NCBI GenBank assembly: GCA_026997055.1
Contig: JALWJU010000071.1
Coordinates: forward strand, 1 to 7,858
Direction: 5' to 3'
Length of the DNA: 7,858 nt
Source: Paracoccaceae bacterium
Lineage (GTDB): Bacteria; Pseudomonadota; Alphaproteobacteria; Rhodobacterales; Rhodobacteraceae
Both the position numbers and the translations under genes were made by a program. The notes under the pieces are model-generated. The model saw nothing but the letters and a program-made list of their open reading frames with translations. It did no database searches and was not told where the DNA came from. Shown here one piece after another: positions 5,778 through 7,858 of this stretch; position 1 is the first letter of the stretch; each line of letters starts with the position of its first letter.

Positions 5778-6281
5778 TCAGTCGCCACCGGTCTGCAGGA
5801 TAGTCCTGACCCGGCCTTCCAGCCGCCCGGCACCCCGCTCCAGATCGACGATCAGGCGATCCGCCGAAAGCGCATTCCGCCCCTGGGTCAGGAGCACCCC
5901 GCCGGTCATGATGATGCTGGCGTCGTCGATCGAATAGACGGCGCGCTCGGCCTCGGCCGCTTCGGCGCCGCTGACCAGCGTCACGCCCCCCGAAGCGATC
6001 AGACGCGAGATCTGCCCGGTGGCATCTTCGCCGGTGGCATATTCGACCCGCACCAGCCCGGCGGAAATGCGCATTTCGCCCTGGCCGATCAGGACATTGC
6101 CACGAAATTCGGCGCTGCCATCGGCCTGATTCACCTCCAGCGCATCGGCGGTGATTTCGATCGGCAGCGAAGCGTCATGGGCAAAGGCGCCGAAGGCCAC
6201 CGCCGTACCCTGGGCCGCAAGCGGCGCGGACGCGAAAATGGCCAGAAGGATCGCCAGAACCGCCACAACACTCTTGTTCAT
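5778..6281 (-). CDS. lptA: Periplasmic lipopolysaccharide transport protein LptA
   Basis: The 167-residue protein has a signal peptide (MNKS, hydrophobic segment about 5-20, likely cleavage after LAA near residue 23) and an OstA/LptA-type beta-jellyroll domain from about 38 to 155. Typical features are LPIEITADALEVNQADGSAE (39-58), FRGNVLIGQGEMRISAG (59-75) and the repeating strand pattern that follows. LptA monomers form the bridge that carries lipopolysaccharide from LptC to LptD across the periplasm. The start at 6281 has GAGGA seven bases upstream, and lies ten bases after the lptC stop. A longer start at 6308 would add nine charged residues before the signal peptide and overlap lptC, so I reject it. 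It lies between lptC and lptB in one operon. Confidence 0.95.
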   Translation of the reverse strand: MNKSVVAVLAILLAIFASAPLAAQGTAVAFGAFAHDASLPIEITADALEVNQADGSAEFRGNVLIGQGEMRISAGLVRVEYATGEDATGQISRLIASGGVTLVSGAEAAEAERAVYSIDDASIIMTGGVLLTQGRNALSADRLIVDLERGAGRLEGRVRTILQTGGD

Positions 6282-6291
6282 CCGCTGATCC

Positions 6292-6912
6292 TCATTCGTT
6301 TTCGGCAAGCCGGGGCATGTATATCATCCTTACACCCTCATTGAAAACCAGAAGGTAGGCACCGGGCGCATCGCCGCGTCGTTCCAGCGCCACCCGGCCG
6401 GCGCTGATCTCGCCGCCGGGGCCCCGGGCCTCGACCGGGCCGATGCTCTCGGCCCAGGTCCGGTCCATGCCGGCGCGCAGTCCCTCGGCCTCGATGTGGT
6501 AACCGGTGGAGCTGTCGAGCACCACCCCGCCGGTCATGGTGAGCATGTCGGCGCTGCGGTCCACATCAGCGCGTCCGGCACTTATCTGCACCTCGCCCCC
6601 GTCCGGGGTGGCGATCTCGGCGGTCAGGCCGATCATGGCGAAGCTGGCCGGATCGTCCGGGGCAGGTTCGGCGGTGGCGGCAGAGAAGGAGAGCGCCGCC
6701 CCGTCCTCGGTGACACCGGAAAACCGCGCCCCGCTCACCCGCTGGTTTCCGGCCAGATCGTCCAGATCCACCTTGGCAAAGGCCAGGGCGCGATTGGGGT
6801 CGATGGTACGCGCGATCAGAAACATGGTCGAGAGCAGCACCAGAGCCAGCACCGGCAGCAGGACCCTGAGCCAGGCGATCAGGCGCGAATAGGTGTTGTC
6901 ATGGGCGGCCAT
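6292..6912 (-). CDS. lptC: Lipopolysaccharide export protein LptC
   Basis: LptC links the LptBFG transporter to LptA. The 206-residue protein has one membrane segment (about 15-35, LRVLLPVLALVLLSTMFLIA) after a short cytoplasmic tail, then a periplasmic LptC/OstA-like fold (about 55-195). The pattern of RADVDRSADMLTMTGGVVLD (114-133) followed by a strand-rich stretch to GRVALERR fits the family. The sequence is weakly conserved, so operon position carries part of the weight. The start at 6912 has GGAG five bases upstream. The longer reading to 7206 overlaps rnd in another frame and is rejected. It begins 127 bases after rnd, far enough for its own promoter, and is followed by lptA after ten bases. 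Confidence 0.93.
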   Translation of the reverse strand: MAAHDNTYSRLIAWLRVLLPVLALVLLSTMFLIARTIDPNRALAFAKVDLDDLAGNQRVSGARFSGVTEDGAALSFSAATAEPAPDDPASFAMIGLTAEIATPDGGEVQISAGRADVDRSADMLTMTGGVVLDSSTGYHIEAEGLRAGMDRTWAESIGPVEARGPGGEISAGRVALERRGDAPGAYLLVFNEGVRMIYMPRLAENE

Positions 6913-6946
6913 ATCGGCTCCACGGCGCAATTGGGGGTATGTTCTG

Positions 6947-6988
6947 AACTTAGCACGGGATGGGCACATTCCAAGAGCTTCCAAGGGC
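6947..6988 (-). promoter_or_regulatory. Candidate lptC promoter with 10-bp direct repeats
   Basis: On the minus strand TTGGAA (6974-6969), 16 bases, then TAAGTT (6952-6947) is a plausible promoter 35 bases ahead of the lptC ATG. Its -35 box lies in the second of two direct repeats, read on the plus strand as TTCCAAGAGC (6969-6978) and TTCCAAGGGC (6979-6988). They match at nine of ten bases and are spaced exactly one helical turn apart, as in sites for many response regulators. The rest of the gap has a short GC-rich inverted repeat (CCGGC 7001-7005, GCCGG 7014-7018) and no gene. Confidence 0.4.
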
Positions 6989-7039
6989 GACGGACAGGCA
7001 CCGGCGGGGCCTTGCCGGGCGAAGCGGCCCGCGGGCGGC

Positions 7040-7651
7040 TCAATGGGCGAAAATGTCGATCTCCGCCCAGCCTTCGAGATCCAGCAGCGCGCGCTGGGGG
7101 AGAAAGCCGAAACAGGCCTCGGCCAGCGCCATGCGCCCCTCGCGGGCGAGGCGCTCGTCCAGCACCTCGCGCAGGCGGTGCAGGTAGAGCACGTCGGAGG
7201 CGGCATAATCGAGCTGCGCCTCGCTCAGCTCTTCGGCGCCCCAGTCGCTCATCTGCTGGAACTTGCTGATATCCACCCCCAGAAGCTCCGCGAGCAGGTT
7301 CTTGAGCCCGTGGCGGTCCGTATAGGTGCGCACGAGCTTGGAGGCAATCTTGGTGCAATAGACCGGGGCGGCCAGGGTGCCGAAGGCGTGATACAGGGCG
7401 GCGATGTCGAAGCGACCGAAGTGAAACAGCTTCAGCACCTGCGGGTCGGCCAGTATCGCCTGCAGGTTCGGCGCCGTACGCTGCCCGGGGGCGATCTGCA
7501 CCAGATGCGCCTCGCCGTCGCCCCCTGACATCTGCACCAGACACAGCCGGTCGCGGTGCGGGTTCAGCCCCATGGTCTCGCAGTCGATCGCCACCACCGG
7601 GCCGAGATCGAGCCCGTCCGGCAGGTCGCCCCTGTAGAGATGATTGGCCAT
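7040..7651 (-). CDS. rnd: RNase D-like 3'-5' exonuclease, short form
   Basis: This 203-residue protein is a DEDDy exonuclease. Exo I is VVAIDCETMGL (19-29; Asp23, Glu25), Exo II is HFGRFDIAAL (77-86; Asp82), and Exo III is YAASD (149-153; Tyr149, Asp153), so all catalytic residues are present. RNase D trims tRNA precursors and other structured RNAs in the cytoplasm. E. coli RNase D has about 375 residues with two HRDC domains; here only the catalytic domain exists, ending shortly after it at IDIFAH. This short form seems to be the usual alphaproteobacterial version, so I do not treat it as truncated. The start at 7651 has GGAG seven bases upstream; the longer reading to 7825 lacks family similarity. 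It is the first gene of the minus-strand series leading into lptC. Confidence 0.92.
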   Translation of the reverse strand: MANHLYRGDLPDGLDLGPVVAIDCETMGLNPHRDRLCLVQMSGGDGEAHLVQIAPGQRTAPNLQAILADPQVLKLFHFGRFDIAALYHAFGTLAAPVYCTKIASKLVRTYTDRHGLKNLLAELLGVDISKFQQMSDWGAEELSEAQLDYAASDVLYLHRLREVLDERLAREGRMALAEACFGFLPQRALLDLEGWAEIDIFAH

Positions 7652-7705
7652 ATGGTCTCTCCAGTTTGCCCCGTGATACGCCGGGCGCGCGCGCGGTTCA
7701 ACGCA

Positions 7706-7740
7706 CAAAGGCTTTGGCAAAGCGCGCGACTTCATATAAT
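7706..7740 (+). promoter_or_regulatory. Promoter candidate with perfect TATAAT
   Basis: A perfect TATAAT (7735-7740) stands 60 bases ahead of the ATG at 7800. TTGGCA (7714-7719) could be the -35 box but leaves only a 15-base spacer. The -35 area consists of three alternating copies of one pentamer: CAAAG (7706-7710), CTTTG (7712-7716) and CAAAG (7718-7722). The last two are part of a near-perfect 13-base palindrome (7711-7723). They could be a regulator site. Confidence 0.5.
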
Positions 7741-7763
7741 GATAACGCAATGTGACTATATGA
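7732..7763. promoter_or_regulatory. 32-bp imperfect palindrome over the -10 box
   Basis: TCATATA (7732-7738) and TATATGA (7757-7763) are exact complements separated by 18 bases. Comparing the two 16-base halves gives 11 matching positions, so the dyad extends into the centre. It covers the perfect TATAAT and the expected start site, the position of a repressor operator for the gene at 7800. The rnd gene, starting at 7651 in the opposite direction, could also respond. Confidence 0.42.
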
Positions 7764-7782
7764 GCCCGGCGCGGGACCGGGC
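7764..7782 (+). other. Leader hairpin ahead of the last gene
   Basis: GCCCGG (7764-7769) pairs with CCGGGC (7777-7782) across a seven-base loop, ending seven bases before the Shine-Dalgarno run GGGAGGAA (7789-7796). It would lie at the 5' end of the transcript and might stabilise it or modulate translation. Confidence 0.35.
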
Positions 7783-7799
7783 CTGACAGGGAGGAACAG

Positions 7800-7858
7800 A
7801 TGCTGGAAGGCTGGAAGGAAATCATGCTCGAAAACCCCGCCTTTTATCTCGGCTGGGG
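7800..7858 (+). CDS. Start of an unidentified gene (cut by window edge)
   Basis: A strong ribosome site (GGAGG, five bases upstream) precedes the ATG at 7800, and 19 codons are open to the window end. The peptide begins MLEGWKEIMLENP and then turns hydrophobic (AFYLGW), as in a membrane protein whose first helix starts here. Such an N-terminus recalls YeeE/YedE-type transporters, but 19 residues cannot establish that and I make no firm call. The promoter and dyad just upstream support it as a real, regulated gene. Confidence 0.65.
   Translation, partial: MLEGWKEIMLENPAFYLGW

Noticed and set aside
5111..5803. 230-residue plus-strand open frame opposite lptB
   Set aside because: It is antisense to all ABC ATPase motifs of lptB.
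5777..5833. Upstream extension of lptB
   Set aside because: It would overlap the end of lptA, and the added residues do not resemble LptB, while the ATG at 5776 gives a coupled start.
7001..7036. GC-rich inverted repeats after rnd as an rnd terminator
   Set aside because: The stem is only five pairs with an eight-base loop, the nearby 10-bp palindrome (7027-7036) overlaps no T-run, and the region lies within a likely co-directional series.
6496..7528. Plus-strand open frames opposite lptC and rnd
   Set aside because: They are antisense to lptC and to the catalytic motifs of rnd, with no domain similarity.
1..7858. Mobile elements, CRISPR arrays, tRNA or rRNA genes, toxin-antitoxin or defence systems
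   Set aside because: I found no transposase or integrase motifs, regularly spaced repeats, cloverleaf-like sequences or defence proteins on either strand.

Overview
The window looks like a chromosomal housekeeping segment from a GC-rich alphaproteobacterium, most likely of the order Rhodobacterales. The basis is the PolA N-terminus, the short (about 200-residue) RNase D, the DUF5928-type glycosyltransferase and the gene order rnd-lptC-lptA-lptB-hpf-ptsN. This assignment rests on remembered family sequences, not on a search. I see no insertion sequence, phage gene, CRISPR array, tRNA or rRNA. No stretch over 300 bases lacks a gene.

Layout from left to right. Bases 1-214 (minus) hold the first 71 codons of polA. 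A 157-base divergent region follows, then a small membrane-anchored protein of unknown function (372-812, plus). Its stop codon interlocks with that of a 59-residue CHCC-type zinc-finger protein on the minus strand (809-988). Next are a large GT14 glycosyltransferase with a DUF5928-like C-terminal half (1110-2687, minus) and, divergently, a carbohydrate sulfotransferase of the Sulfotransfer_2 type (2825-3643, plus). These two are separated by a strikingly AT-rich 137-base region. The right half is a minus-strand series transcribed right to left: rnd (7651 to 7040), lptC (6912 to 6292), lptA (6281 to 5778), lptB (5776 to 5015), hpf (4824 to 4249) and ptsN (4199 to 3735). At the far right a new plus-strand gene begins at 7800 and runs off the window.

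How the genes work together. LptB is the cytoplasmic ATPase, LptC the inner-membrane-anchored clamp and LptA the periplasmic bridge of the lipopolysaccharide export machine. Their tight spacing (10 and 1 bases) marks one operon. Hpf (ribosome hibernation) and PtsN (EIIA-Ntr of the nitrogen phosphotransferase system) follow, as in many Proteobacteria, but rpoN, which often sits between lptB and hpf, is absent and a 190-base gap takes its place. The glycosyltransferase and sulfotransferase pair could build and sulfate a surface glycan. This is the least explained and most interesting part of the window.

Several non-coding dyads and repeats stand out: an 18-bp dyad between polA and the small membrane protein, a 21-bp AT-rich palindrome after the glycosyltransferase, a 13-bp palindrome upstream of hpf, 10-bp direct repeats upstream of lptC, and a 32-bp imperfect palindrome covering a perfect TATAAT box before the last gene. 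All regulatory calls are by eye and need comparison with relatives.
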